The notes under the pieces: generated by a model
The model's database searches: none
Told to the model about the DNA's origin: nothing
The model's input: the letters and a program-made list of their open reading frames with translations, nothing else
Assembly (NCBI GenBank): GCA_964035575.1
Contig: OZ037878.1
Location: forward strand, 806,001 to 870,000
Source of the DNA: Rhynchopus sp. YZ270_cl-10
Taxonomy: Eukaryota; Euglenozoa; Diplonemea; Diplonemida; Diplonemidae
Length of the DNA: 64,000 nucleotides
Direction of reading: 5' to 3'
Translations under genes and position numbers: made by a program
Part shown: in pieces, positions 39,431-50,273 of the stretch
Layout: the number at the start of each line of letters is the position of its first letter
Position numbering within the stretch: the stretch's first letter is position 1

Positions 39431-40624
39431 TCATTTTTTCTTCTTCCCATTGGCATTGCAGAGCGCCCCGAGAGGTGTTTTCTTCCCTTTAATGAAGTGG
39501 TACGACCCTTCCATGTTGGTTGTCTTGAACTGAAATGGGTTGCTTCTTTGTGCGGTGTGCGCCCAGAGCTCTTTTTCGCTTTTACCGTTAAGGTGGAAGA
39601 TAAGAGGTTCCTCCGCAAGATGGTCTTTGTTGTGGCATGTGTGTATCGAACCGTCGCTTGGGCAGAGATCTTCTTTGGGGTGCAAATGGTAGGTGGGCAG
39701 GTAGATACGGTTCTCAACATCAAGCCCAGCTGGGCTGTTGCTTTGCGCGTACTGCTTGAGGAGGATTTTGGTGATCATAGACTGGTCACACCAGACGCCG
39801 TGTCGCAGTGTCGTCATCTCTTTGTCTTTGTACGTTGCTTCAGCCACCTTTGAGAAAAACTTCTTCACAGCACCCACCCTCCCCACAAAGCACCCAGCAT
39901 TCAAATACCGCCATTTCGGCACATCAACCGTCCCGTTTTGATAAACGGTGTTTCGATACTGTGCAATGCACTGCGCCTTGAGGAGCGCCCATTTGCATTT
40001 TCCCCCACACTTTGCCCCAAAGGTTTGCGGTCCGTAACAGTTTTTCTCCGCATTAAAGAACAGAGATTTCCCCCACTTTGCCTCCATTTCCTCAAATCTA
40101 CTGTATATAGCGGCACCCCCTCCGTTAAACAATACGTCAGTTCCATCATTAAACGCGACCACCGCAGTGTCATCTAGGTTCTGCACTGCTTTTAAGACCC
40201 AACCGATTCGCTTTGCGTGGGTATAGCTTGCACCGAAGTTGGGGTGGTGTACTTCAACACCATGTACAGAGGCACTGTGCAACATCCTGCACCAACCGCT
40301 GGCAGTGTTCGTCTGCATGCAGAAGAACGTAACCTGGGATGGGGACGAAGCCAATGGGGGCGTAGGTACTACGTTGCGATCATCAGAGAGGAATGCTGTC
40401 GAGCCTTCAGAGGAAACTTCAGAGGCGTCGGACGAAGATGAAAGGGAAGAGAGGAGGGCGGCTGCGTTCTGTCTGTCTTCCGTACTGCGGTGTGTGTTGC
40501 CTGTGGTGTCAGAAGCGGTCTGTGGGCTTTCCTCAGAAATGCGTGTCTGCAGAAGAGCCACCTGAACAACAATAAACCCTAGCAACATCGACACAATGAC
40601 AGCAATGTATTTGCGGTGCTTCAT
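39431..40624 (-). CDS. PLOD-like glycosyltransferase, type II membrane protein
   Basis: 397 aa. Residues 8-27 (AVIVSMLLGFIVVQVALL) form a single N-terminal membrane anchor, so the enzyme should face the Golgi or ER lumen. The catalytic part resembles the glycosyltransferase domain of procollagen lysyl hydroxylases: VAFNDGTDVLFNGG in the metal-binding position, SLFFNAEKNCYG, RYLNAGCFVGR, DQSMI and FHLNGKSE near the end. The dioxygenase half of PLOD proteins is absent. Donor and acceptor sugars are unknown. A Ser/Glu-rich stem spans residues 30-90. The start is the first ATG before the anchor. Confidence 0.75.
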   Translation of the reverse strand: MKHRKYIAVIVSMLLGFIVVQVALLQTRISEESPQTASDTTGNTHRSTEDRQNAAALLSSLSSSSDASEVSSEGSTAFLSDDRNVVPTPPLASSPSQVTFFCMQTNTASGWCRMLHSASVHGVEVHHPNFGASYTHAKRIGWVLKAVQNLDDTAVVAFNDGTDVLFNGGGAAIYSRFEEMEAKWGKSLFFNAEKNCYGPQTFGAKCGGKCKWALLKAQCIAQYRNTVYQNGTVDVPKWRYLNAGCFVGRVGAVKKFFSKVAEATYKDKEMTTLRHGVWCDQSMITKILLKQYAQSNSPAGLDVENRIYLPTYHLHPKEDLCPSDGSIHTCHNKDHLAEEPLIFHLNGKSEKELWAHTAQRSNPFQFKTTNMEGSYHFIKGKKTPLGALCNANGKKKK

Positions 40625-40820
40625 TTTAAAAAATGAAAAGAAAAAAAAAAATCGTTTGTGTTACATTAACGGTCTCTCCGTTTTCTGGAAATGGTGATCT
40701 TTTTTTTAATTCGCCGACGGTGGGATTGAGGTGGTCAAAAAGGGAATATAAAAGGCAGAAATTCTTTTTTTTAGTCCTTGTTGTGACTCTACATTCCCCA
40801 TTTTTTTTCATCCTCTTCTC

Positions 40821-41720
40821 TCATAGAGACAACTCATCGTCTGCTGCGTATGAAGAGAGATATTCACCGTGGAGTCTTGCTCTGATAAAGTCGACACCCA
40901 CTATCATCATCGCTGCGAGCAGGACTGGCGACGTCGGCAGGCCACGGAGGAGGAAGTTGATGCCTTGCTCTCGACGCACAAGCCGCACACACTGGTAGTA
41001 ACTGGTATAGGTCCTGTGGATGCCGGTATGGTGGACCGGGTTGCTGTAGCGCAGGATATCCCCTGCGACAAACAGAGGCTGCGACAACAACCTTGCGAGA
41101 AACGTGCTCACCGTTGCGATCATCAGATCGACAACCACTAACGGCACCTCCTGCACGACTTGCCTCCGCCGTACGGTCATCCGATACGGATTCGCGACCT
41201 TAAACAACTCAAACAGCCCAAAATAGAACCCCCCATACACCCCTTCCGAAAACGTCGCAAACCGCAACCCCCTAAGATACCTCTGCATCGTTAGCTGGTC
41301 TAACGGATGCGGGTTGGCAGGGGAAAAGGGGAAGGACATTGCCTTGGCTGCAATCCCCCCAAGAAACCCCCCGAAGAAGTGGCTGAGGAAGTGCAAATTC
41401 CGTTCTGATGCGCGGAAACGGTGGGGAAGCACGTTGTTCACCACGGTATCCTGAACCGCAAACTTTACCCCATCCCCAAGCAGTGTACTCCGTGCAAAAA
41501 GACGGCGGTGGTCAGGGATGAATGCAAACGCACCTTGCATTGCAACCATCCTCTGTGCAGTTCCAACGGAGTTCGTCATTTTACGAATCCCTCCAGGGCT
41601 TACCCGTGGGTCAATGCTCTGATGGTGATGCACCACTGCCAGACGGTCAAACGGTTCTGTCACCACATTCACTACCATGCTGCATAGCACACCAACACCA
41701 CCTGAGATCGCTGCATCCAT
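40821..41720 (-). CDS. Divergent mitochondrial carrier-like protein
   Basis: About 299 aa, the usual SLC25 length. Three repeats are discernible: ISGGVGVLCSMVVNVVTEPFDRLAV carries the PxD motif of repeat 1, FLGGIAAKAMSFPFSP starts repeat 2, and LLSQPLFVAGDILRYS starts repeat 3 with GINFLLRGL behind it. The second repeat's motif is degenerate and no nucleotide-carrier RRRMMM is present, so the substrate is unknown. The ATG at 41720 (MDAAISGG) is preferred because the open frame above it starts only at TTG. A pyrimidine tract with CTAG lies near 41780. Confidence 0.65.
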   Translation of the reverse strand: MDAAISGGVGVLCSMVVNVVTEPFDRLAVVHHHQSIDPRVSPGGIRKMTNSVGTAQRMVAMQGAFAFIPDHRRLFARSTLLGDGVKFAVQDTVVNNVLPHRFRASERNLHFLSHFFGGFLGGIAAKAMSFPFSPANPHPLDQLTMQRYLRGLRFATFSEGVYGGFYFGLFELFKVANPYRMTVRRRQVVQEVPLVVVDLMIATVSTFLARLLSQPLFVAGDILRYSNPVHHTGIHRTYTSYYQCVRLVRREQGINFLLRGLPTSPVLLAAMMIVGVDFIRARLHGEYLSSYAADDELSL

Positions 41721-41928
41721 TATAGAAACGTTAAGACCCCTCCTACAGGGCTCCGTTGGGAGGGACCCCCCCAATCCTAGAAAAATAGTGAGGGAGGAAG
41801 ATGAAGGGGGTAGGAGAAAGAGAAAAAAGGTTGAAAGATGAACACGTCTCGTCTAGTGCACATCAAAGTGTTGAAAATGTGTTAAAACGCATCTCAGTCG
41901 ATCTCATGCAAAAGGGTGGGCGTGAGAA

Positions 41929-42273
41929 AGGATAGTTGTTGAAGGCAGACCTCTGATCGACCCACAATGCCAGCTCATCCGGATGAAAGAGTGCAAAGTA
42001 CCCTGCGGTGAACAATAGAAGGTGTAAAAAGGAAACCTAACCGTAAGTGCCGTAAGTGAACGAGGGCGGTGCACAACCGCTTGTCAGCGGTGGCGGCCCA
42101 CCTTATAAAGGTTGTGAAGCTTACAGGGTACTCCCGTTCGCTGCACCCAACGCTTGATGTACGATACTTAAGAAAGAATAGTTGTTGAAGGCAGACCTCT
42201 GATCGACCCACAATGCCAGCCCATCAGGATGAAAGAGTACAAAGTACCCTGCGGTCAACAGCAGAAGATGTAA
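41929..42273 (+). repeat. Pair of 95-bp direct repeats
   Basis: Copies at about 41929-42022 and 42173-42273 share GTTGTTGAAGGCAGACCTCT, ATCGACCCACAATGCCAG and AGTACCCTGCGGT. Pieces of the same unit (CCAGCCATCCGGATGAAAG) are near 22570 and 49725. Confidence 0.7.
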
Positions 42274-43094
42274 AAAAAAAGAAGAAGAGAGAGTTGGTGA
42301 TTTCTTTTTGTTAATTTTACAATTTTTATTTGTTTGTTTTTTTTTTTTTTTTTTGTTTTTTTTTTTCGGTGGGGGAGGGGAAGGGATGGGAGGGTTTTTA
42401 CTGGACCTTCCTGGGTATTTTCTTTTAAAAAGAAACCTTAAGAGAGACGGAAGGTTGGGGGGGTGGCGTTTTGATTTAAAAATAAAACAAAACAAAAAAC
42501 TTGAAAGATGAATACGCGCCTCGTGCACACACATTTTTTTTATATAAAAGAGAACAATTGAATGGGCTTGATGGGGTGTACGCACCAAGGGGGAAGAACG
42601 GTGGTAACTACGCTTTTCGAATAAATCCTTCACACACAGTGACCATGTGACCTGAAGATATGATCACCACAAAGAAGAAGAAAAAAAAAACGGGGTTACC
42701 TAACTCCCCTTACCCTATAGCAATATTGACAAGAAAACACCTGTCCGAATGGCTCTCTTTTTTAACACACCTCATTCTCTACACAACACCCTACCTACCA
42801 AAACCAAAAAAAACTGATGATAATGTCCTAAAAAGCACAAAAAATAGTTGTTAAATACACTACAAAAGTCGTCCATTTTTTTTTGCTTTTCAGGCAGAAG
42901 TTTTTTCTTATTTTTGGGGAAGGGGGTACAAGTTGTGGAAGAAAAAAACACCTTTTTAATTTAAACAGGGAGGGGGAACTAATGTTTTGTTTTTGAAAAT
43001 CACTTCGATGGGAAAGAGGGGGGGAAATAGAAAAAAGTGCAGGGGTTTTTATTAGGAAAGATAGAAAGGGCATTGAGGCAGGTACAGTAACACC

Positions 43095-43190
43095 AACACC
43101 AACAGCAGATGCAACAGCAGCAGACGCAACAGCAGCAGCAACAGCAGCAACAGCAGCATCAACACCTACAGCAGACGCGGCAGCAAAGGG
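43095..43190. repeat. CAG/CAA triplet repeat
   Basis: An imperfect run of CAACAGCAGCAACAGCAG with GAC interruptions. Not part of a gene I can support. Confidence 0.8.
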
Positions 43191-44221
43191 TGAAACTATC
43201 TTCCATGGCTGGGTGGTGCTCCGGAGGGGGTCGATATTGACAGGTCGTTGACAGGTCGTTGACCGATTTCCCGTAGTCACCACTGGGGGTTTAAAAAAAA
43301 AAAAAAAATATTATCTTGGGAGTACAACTGCTGTACAAAACAGTCTGTACTGTCCAAAACAAAACAAAAAAAAGACACACACACACTCAAGAAAAAAAAG
43401 GGGGCTCTGATCTTTGATTTTGAATACACGGTGCCCTGTTGTGACATTACCGTAACCCATCACGTAATTTTCCCAACAGGACCGCATAAGAAAAAAAAAT
43501 GATTGATATTTGTAAAGAAACCTCGTGTTTTTTTGTATAACTCCACGCTCTTGGAATAGCCTCCCTTCTTCATCTCAGGAGGGGTGAGGAATTCGTGTCG
43601 TAGACTTCATAAAAGTGAAGTTGATAGTGACGCAAAATACTCCTCTGAGGAGGCAGACACTGCCCCGTGGGTTATCACAACAAAAGAAAAAAAAAGAAAA
43701 AAAAGAAAAGAAACGTTTATAGGATGATCCATAAGCCTCTCTGTGCTCAGTCACCTTGATCACCGCCAAAGAAAAACTCTGCAGCCTCTGCCATTTTACC
43801 AATCTATCTTTTTTGAAAACCCTTTATTTTCTCTTTACATTCACAAAAAAAATTCACAGCGGGGGGGGGGAAAGGGGGTGGTTACAAAATACTACTGGTT
43901 CAAATACAAAAAAAAATACATTTCTCCCCCCCTCGTCCCCTCAACCCATTTCCATTTTCCATTTCTTTTTCTCCTGAAAATCCTAGCAAGTATACACCCC
44001 TATGACGGTGTGTGTTTTTTTTTAGCTACCATTTCCTTTTTCTTATTCTTCCTGAGCGCTGTACATAATTTATTTGACATTTTTTTTATTTATAAAAAGC
44101 GCATTGTTACTTTTTTGTTGCCCACTTTTCTCAAATTCTGTTGAATAATCAAATTCCTTGACCTCCTCCCTCTCCCTAATCAATAATCGATCAACAGGGT
44201 TAAAAAAAAATCACAAAAAAT

Positions 44222-46042
44222 TTATTGTGCTTTCAACACAGCGAGAACATCATCAGGGTCTTCCACAAGCTCTTTGTTTGGGTGGTCTGGTGCATCGAGA
44301 ATGGGGTCCTCAGCGAAGGCGGTTTCGACTACTGGGGAGAGGTCGTCGAGCTCGTCGTTGTGGTCCGACCGTTCGAAGTCTTCATCCTCCATGTCGTCCT
44401 GCACTGTAGCGCCAAATGCGTCACGTGTCGCTCCCCCTTGCGGCCGTCCCTTTCCTACCCCCTCCGGCTCCACGTCTCCTTCGGAGCGTTCTTCTTCCTT
44501 TCCGTTCACCTTTTCTGTCGCCTGCCAGCCTGGAGGATGCATCTCACCCTGTGTTGTTGCCTGCACATTTGTGGGCTTCACATTCTTCGCTTCCGCCCTG
44601 CTTTTGGTAGCTGAGGTTCGTACCCATCCTTTGTGACGGTCTACGGTTTGGACGAGGGTAAATCCGTTTTGTTCTTCACCGCATGGGGTGAGGCCGGTGT
44701 TGGCTTTGACCAAGACCTGTTTGCCGTCTTTGTAGGTTTTGTAGCGGCTCGCTTCGGTGGGGTCTTTTCTGAGGCGTGTGCCGTGTGGGTAGCGATCAGA
44801 GCGTTCGACATATAGAGTGCGTGAGTTGAGATCCTCTTTGTGCTTACGGAGGCTTTCGTTCTCCTTTTGAAGCTTGAGAATTTGACGTTTTTTGTCATCT
44901 TCTTCGCGTTTGCGGACCTCTTCTGTGGCGATCCTTGCGCGTTCCTCAAATGCTGCTGACTTTTGTTTCTGTAAATGTCCTAATTCTTCCCGCAGCCGAT
45001 GGTTCTCCGAAAGCAAATCTCGTTGCGAATGTTGCGACTCCCGCAGAACAGACAGCTCTTCATTCACCTTGGTCATGTCAGAGGACACCTTTGTCAGGCT
45101 CTGCTGCACGGTGCTGACAATAAGGTCTTCAATCTCGTTCCCCTCAATCGCAACAAGCTGTTTCTGCGCTTTGTTCTTTTTGCGTTTTTGCGTCTCGGGC
45201 TGCTCGGAAACGGCGTCCTCGCTGGAGAGCGCGGAGGGCTCGCGTTTGCGCTTCTTTTTGGGCGACTTTGCTTTGGGCTTTTTTGGCGACGCTTTTGGGG
45301 GTTTTGGTTTTGCCTTAGGTTTTTGCTTTTCAAAGGCGAGAGGAAGTAGAGTGGATATGTAGTAAGGGAGTCTGTCGAAGATGTCAAATGGGTCTGGGTC
45401 TGCTCCACGCTTTCGTTTTCGTGATGATGTCGTGGGGGCAACCGTACGGTCCTCCCCACTGAGGGTGACCGTGCAGTATGGCGTCTTTGTGTCAACACAA
45501 TCCTCTGTCAACACCTGGCAGCCATGCACATTCTTCCCAAGAAACCCAAAGAGCTCAACCAACGCACCGCGCAGCTCCTCCACCGGCATCGCCTTTTTCC
45601 CCCCTAAACTGCCTTTCTTGTTGAACAACACTTTCTTCCCATCAACACTCGCCTTCACAAAGATCTCCCCACCCGCAGGCCCCTGCGACAAAGGTCCTTT
45701 CGTTGTCTTTGGTGACCTCGCAACCTCCTTCCCACGCACCGGGCCTCGTGTAGTGGTGGCGAAGTTGGAGGCTGACACACGCTTGCCATGAGCAGAGGGA
45801 AGAGGTTTTTGGCTTGGGGTGCGTGGTGGTACACCTTTCCCAAAGCCTTTGCCTACAGCCTTCCCACTGCTGCGTGCTTGTTTGGGTTTGGGTGTGGAGG
45901 GGCCCTGCTTGGGAGATCGTGCAGCCTTCTTGCGTTCACCAGACTCTGCCAGCACGGTGGCTAAAAAGGGCTCTGTCTTCCGCCGCTGGCGGCGCTGTGA
46001 GGAGTAGCTCTGCTCCATGTCCGAGTCATCACTTTGCGTCAT
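44222..46042 (-). CDS. Basic, coiled-coil nuclear-type protein
   Basis: 606 aa, not recognised as a family. Residues 1-130 are Lys/Ser/Pro-rich, and several basic clusters (SSRKRKRG, SPKKKRKREP, QKRKKNKAQ) look like nuclear signals. Residues 300-400 form a coiled coil (LSVLRESQHSQRDLLSENHRL, split by short breaks). A compact segment near 405-470 (RYPHGTRLRKDP, FTLVQTVDRHKGWVRTS) has the feel of an SH3-like fold. The C-terminus is acidic (DDMEDEDFERSDH). ATG 46042 is the first in frame. Chromatin or RNA association is only a guess. Confidence 0.7.
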   Translation of the reverse strand: MTQSDDSDMEQSYSSQRRQRRKTEPFLATVLAESGERKKAARSPKQGPSTPKPKQARSSGKAVGKGFGKGVPPRTPSQKPLPSAHGKRVSASNFATTTRGPVRGKEVARSPKTTKGPLSQGPAGGEIFVKASVDGKKVLFNKKGSLGGKKAMPVEELRGALVELFGFLGKNVHGCQVLTEDCVDTKTPYCTVTLSGEDRTVAPTTSSRKRKRGADPDPFDIFDRLPYYISTLLPLAFEKQKPKAKPKPPKASPKKPKAKSPKKKRKREPSALSSEDAVSEQPETQKRKKNKAQKQLVAIEGNEIEDLIVSTVQQSLTKVSSDMTKVNEELSVLRESQHSQRDLLSENHRLREELGHLQKQKSAAFEERARIATEEVRKREEDDKKRQILKLQKENESLRKHKEDLNSRTLYVERSDRYPHGTRLRKDPTEASRYKTYKDGKQVLVKANTGLTPCGEEQNGFTLVQTVDRHKGWVRTSATKSRAEAKNVKPTNVQATTQGEMHPPGWQATEKVNGKEEERSEGDVEPEGVGKGRPQGGATRDAFGATVQDDMEDEDFERSDHNDELDDLSPVVETAFAEDPILDAPDHPNKELVEDPDDVLAVLKAQ

Positions 46043-46625
46043 GCCTCACCAAGAGAACCCACTATCACCAACCGAACAACGGTGATAACCTTAAAAAACC
46101 CCTCCCTCGTGGAAGGCTGTGTTGGTGTGTTTGGGGAGAGGGGGGAGGTGTGGAGGGATGTGGAGGGATGTGGAGGGGAGATGTGTAGGGGGTCTTTTGT
46201 TTTGAATGCATCAAAAACTAAAAAAAGGTTTTTGAAAGGTGTGGGAGGGGGGTAGGGCAGAATACTTGTCCTATTTGTTTTCTTTTGAACAATTTGGTAA
46301 ATTCGTGGGTTTTGGAGATGCGAGAAACAAAAAAGACCTCTTTGAAGCATCATATTCACATTGTTCAAAACAGGAGAATGACGGAAATGCAAAAAACAAT
46401 AAAGTCACAGACATGCAACACAGTATGGGCCTAAGTGGCACCACACTGTCGACAGGTCTGAACTAGAAAGCAATATATGCTGCAATACCACTGTGGTAGG
46501 CTAACACCTGTACCACAGTCCGTGCAGCATAAGGAAGTTGAAGTGCAAACGCACTTCTACGGGCAGACACTTTAGAAGAACTACCGGACACATTTTGTTT
46601 TATTTTTCAACACATCTGAAGGTGC
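46043..46625. other. Spacer and 3' region of secreted gene A
   Basis: It includes the leader of the 44222 gene and, from about 46310, the start of an 868-bp unit repeated at 47178. The hairpin at 46476-46531 lies in it, with a family B fragment (GAAGTTGAAGTGCAAACG) at 46534. Confidence 0.5.
46476..46531. promoter_or_regulatory. Two-stem hairpin in 3' flank of secreted gene A
   Basis: TATGCTGCA pairs with TGCAGCATA and, inside, CTGTGGTA pairs with TACCACAG. It lies about 100 bases after the stop of secreted gene A and is kept in the duplicate at 47345-47400. Confidence 0.5.
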
Positions 46626-47048
46626 CTAGTGATCGGGCAGGGGCTGAATATCCTTCTTGCCTTTGACACACCTGCAGCCGATGCAGGTGTACTCCTCACC
46701 ACACCAGACGGGCGGACGGCCGCCACAGCCGCCGCAGTTTCCGAGAACAGAGGCCTTGCGGGATACGCTGGGGGACTTCGCGTTGGCACCGTCGCGTTCA
46801 GCGACCTGCGACTTCCGCTGTTCGTCTGCAAGGACACTGGCATGTCTTGCGTGCACGGCACACACACCAATTTTCGGCATCTCGCACGACGACCCTAAAG
46901 CACAGAACACCTGCCACCCACAGGGGATTGTGTGCATCCCGTCGAATGGCTGTGCAAGGTACACCTCGGAGTAGCGCTGGCCCTCCACACCAGGCACCGG
47001 GGCCACTGCCATCAGGACAGCAAGAACGAGCAGGGTTGATGTCTGCAT
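46626..47048 (-). CDS. Small secreted cysteine-rich protein A
   Basis: 140 aa. Residues 1-23 are a clear signal peptide (LLVLAVLMAVAPVPGVEG). The mature part has about ten cysteines in two groups: CGWQVFCALGSSCEMPKIGVC, split by other residues, and a C-terminal NCGGCGG, WCGEEYTCIGCRC. A charged linker between them has KSPSVSRKAS. No family recognised; a secreted binding or structural protein is likely. It is the downstream member of a tandem duplication. Confidence 0.75.
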   Translation of the reverse strand: MQTSTLLVLAVLMAVAPVPGVEGQRYSEVYLAQPFDGMHTIPCGWQVFCALGSSCEMPKIGVCAVHARHASVLADEQRKSQVAERDGANAKSPSVSRKASVLGNCGGCGGRPPVWCGEEYTCIGCRCVKGKKDIQPLPDH

Positions 47049-47344
47049 TGTGGTTGGCTTTGTGTTGGCGTTGGGTAGGTTAATCTGGTCAAGGGTGAGG
47101 ATGTGTAGGGGGGAGGAGAGGAGACATGGTACAAAATATACAAAAGTCCATTTTTTGTTGTTCTTATTAATTCGCGGGTTTTGGAGATGCGAGAAACAAA
47201 AAAGACCTCTTTGAAGCATCATATTCACATTGTTCAAAACAGGAGAATGACAGAAATGCAAAAAACAATAAAGTCACAGACATGCAACACAGTATGGGCC
47301 TAAGTGGCACCACACTGTCGACAGGTCTGAACTAGAAAGCAATA

Positions 47345-47400
47345 TATGCTGCAATACCACTGTGGTAGGCTAACACCTGTACCACAGTCCGTGCAGCATA
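47345..47400. promoter_or_regulatory. Two-stem hairpin in 3' flank of secreted gene B
   Basis: Identical to the hairpin at 46476-46531, part of the duplicated unit. Confidence 0.5.
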
Positions 47401-47494
47401 AGGAAGTTGAAGTGCAAACGCACTTCTACGGGCAGACACTTTAGAAGAACTACCGGACACATTTTGTTTTATTTTTCAACACATCTGAAGGTGC

Positions 47495-47935
47495 CTAGTG
47501 ATCGGGCAGGGGCTGAATATCCTTCTTGCCTTTGACACACCTGCAGCCGATGCAGGTGTACTCCTCACCACACCAGACGGGCGGACGGCCGCCACAGCCG
47601 CCGCAGTTTCCGAGAACAGAGGCCTTGCGGGATACGCTGGGGGACTTCGCAAAGCTGGGGGACTTCGCGATGTCACCGTCGCGTTCAGCGACCTGCGACT
47701 TCCGCTGTTCATCTGCAAGGACACTGGCATGTCTTGCGTGCACGGCACACACACCAATTTTCGGCATCTCGCACGACGACCCTAAAGCACAGAACACCTG
47801 CCACCCACAGGGGATTGTGTGCATCCCGTCGAATGGCTGTGCAAGGTACACCTCGGAGTAGCGCTGGCCCTCCACACCAGGCACCGGGGCCACTGCCATC
47901 AGGACAGCAAGAACGAGCAGGGTTGATGTCTGCAT
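47495..47935 (-). CDS. Small secreted cysteine-rich protein B
   Basis: 146 aa and nearly identical to protein A: same signal peptide and cysteines. It differs by an in-frame 18-nt repeat in the linker, giving AKSPSFAKSPSV where A has AKSPSV, and by a few codons around it. Flanks are also nearly identical, so the duplication is recent. Confidence 0.8.
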   Translation of the reverse strand: MQTSTLLVLAVLMAVAPVPGVEGQRYSEVYLAQPFDGMHTIPCGWQVFCALGSSCEMPKIGVCAVHARHASVLADEQRKSQVAERDGDIAKSPSFAKSPSVSRKASVLGNCGGCGGRPPVWCGEEYTCIGCRCVKGKKDIQPLPDH

Positions 47936-48500
47936 TGCGGTTGGCTTTGTGTTGGCGTTGGGTAGGTTAATCTGGTCAAGGGTGAGGATGCGCAGGGGGG
48001 AGGAGAGGAGACATGGTGTAAAATATACACAAAAAGCCCATTTTTTTTTTTTTTTTTTGTTGCCCTTTTTAGTGAGAACAAAAGAAGGGGGATTACGTAC
48101 GGGGTTTAGTGATGTCGTAGCTTACAAATATATAAAAAACATACTTTTGGGGGAACTTGCTTTGGGGTAATAAAAGAACGAAATGAAATCACCTCAGAAG
48201 GAAAGAAAGGACGTTTGAAAGCTGAATATGCCTCGCTCTCTTGCTCACAACACATTATAATAAAAATAGAATCAAAAATCTTTTGTTGGGTGTATCCGTA
48301 GTTGCATGGTTGCTTCGTCTCTTTGATCACAGTCGTTATCTACACAACACCGAAGGGAAAGGGGGCAGAAGTATTTCGGCTCCCCCTTCTTGACCAGTTC
48401 TCGTAAAGACACATTGGAATGCCATTTCTCTCGTTCATCCCCCACCCCTCCCCTGGCCTATATGACATAAAGAAAACTGAACAAATGCAGAAAAAAAAAG

Positions 48501-48685
48501 AGTTGAAAGTGCAAAACGCCTCACCGTTCATCGGACGCAGTTCACTGCTTTCTCCACAGGGTTATCGAACCTCCCCCAGAGAGCACTTCATTTTGGTATG
48601 CATGGTTACAACAGAGGGAAGTTGTAAGCAGGAGTATAACCATTGCCCCAACCAGAATGGGAGAGGGGGGTATTTTTTTATCACG
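48501..48685 (+). repeat. Dispersed repeat family B, long copy
   Basis: It runs from AGTTGAAAGTGCAAAACGCC through GGGTTATCGAACC, GAGAGCACTTCATT and CATTGCCCCAACCAGAATGG to TATCACG. The palindromic GGTTATCGAACC resembles a tRNA T-arm core, but no full tRNA-like part is evident. Confidence 0.65.
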
Positions 48686-49263
48686 GGGTGAGAAGTTGAA
48701 ACCGCAAAAATCTTAATGTACGTTCTCTCTTGATTCTAAAAAACAGAGGATAAATAATCGCGAAATTTTTTTTTTTTGAAAAAAAAATTTACACTCCTCT
48801 CTAAATTGTTCAAAGATTGAACTGAGAGAAGAATACCCCAGACCCTCCCAGACTAAATGGTCTACCCTGTTGTATTGATGTAGTGTGGGGGAGAAGGAAG
48901 CACGAGAATTGTCTTCGCGTATACTAAAAAGATTTCCTAAGATATGTCACAGGTGTCATGTCCCCGAAAAAAAATCCCCCCCATCCCAATAACAGACGCA
49001 GATGTTTGGTGACCTTATGGAAGCTCTTTAAATGACAGAACAGAGGGGATGGGGATATCGATGCAAAGGGAGGCAAAAAAAAAAAAAAGTGTGAAATTGG
49101 TGCTCCTGAAAACCCCATTTTGCGTACTTGCTGCGCACTTTGTGCACGAAAAAAAAAATACAGGAATACCCTTTATTGCGTACTTGGTATTTTTTATTTC
49201 AGTAGCACCAGAAATATCAATTTCATTGAAAGATGAAACGCCTCGCATCCAAAAAAGAAAGAT

Positions 49264-49357
49264 GACTTGAAATACAAAAGCCCTCTCATGACAGTGCACC
49301 CTCATAGTTGGTGACCGGTACACCGGGTGGACCCCAACCATGGAGTCCTACATCATA
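49264..49357 (+). repeat. Dispersed repeat family A, copy 5
   Basis: GACTTGAAATACAAAAGCCC through CCAACCATGGAGTCCTACAT; the centre differs from copy 6. It is preceded by a TTGAAAGATGAAACGCCTCG motif, as at 51570. Confidence 0.65.
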
Positions 49358-50075
49358 AGAAAGGTTGGTCAATCCAATTGACCCTGAAAAGCCTCTCTCC
49401 TTTAAAAAAAGGACCCTTTTTAAAATATCGTGTTTCGGTCGTTGAGTGCGCAACGTCTAACGGCCGTTTTTTTTAAAACAACTACTAATCTCGATACTGC
49501 CTCGCGCTGTCCAGGTAAAAGAGAAAGGGGAGGACAGGAGTGTCTCTTCTGGGTACCACAGTGCGGGTGTGTTACGGTGGGGGAGGGGTTCCCTCTCTTG
49601 GGGGATTTTTTTCTCTTTTTTTTCTCTTTTTCTTTTTCTTTATTGAAAAGATTTTTTTGGGGTGTAGTGCACACAAAGAGAGACCTCCACTTTATTGAAA
49701 ACTTGGTTGCGCCGAGTTTTGCGGAATGCAAGTCATCCGGATGAAAGTACAAAAAAAAAAGGGCTTGGAGGATCCTAAGCCTCTCAGCGCTTAGTCACCC
49801 CGAACAAAATAATGCTTGAAAAAAAAGACGTTCCCGCCAAGGGGATGCATATTTCGTTTTTTGTTTGTTTTCTTTTTTGGGTTGAGTTTGACATAAAAAA
49901 AAAAGCTGCAAAAAATCGAGAACAATCCTGTTTCTGACGTTTCCATTATACTTTTCCGCTTTTGAAAAAATGTGAATCAAAGCATGCCCTGACAGATCTC
50001 AAAGCAAAAAAAAATGTGTTGGAATGACTTTCGGTAGGGATTGGGTTGGCTAATGAAAAAAGTGGTAAAAATAGT

Positions 50076-50264
50076 TATTTATCTGATGACAAAAAATGCA
50101 CTTTATTTCACCCGAGGGTGGTGTGCTTCAGAGTTGCCGATTTTAGTACACGAGCGCAGCGAGTGTACTAAAATGGTTCATGGTAACGAGCGCAGCGAGT
50201 TGCCATGGAGCATGCAACTCTGAAGCACACCACCCGAGGTGAATGAAGTGCGCTTTTTGAATCA
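50076..50264. mobile_element. Foldback element with nested hairpins
   Basis: Outer arms about 55 bp long pair, including GGTGTGCTTCAGAGTTGC and GCAACTCTGAAGCACACC. Inside are TTTTAGTACAC/GTGTACTAAAA and a second hairpin, each around GAGCGCAGCGAG. Non-coding. Confidence 0.65.
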
Positions 50265-50273
50265 GATACGATC

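Larger units (their letters stand above)
41721..44221. other. Gene-free interval, 2.5 kb
   Basis: It holds a directly repeated 95-bp segment (41929 and 42173), poly-T and poly-A tracts, a CAG/CAA triplet repeat at 43095-43190, and a CCTAAGCC-type motif at 43720. A family B fragment is at 43612-43678. A short open frame across the triplet repeat gives only Ala/Val runs and is not called. Confidence 0.5.

Noticed and set aside
42828-43283. 151-codon minus-strand frame rich in Ala/Val
   Set aside because: Most of it is the CAG/CAA triplet repeat; no start context or conserved part.
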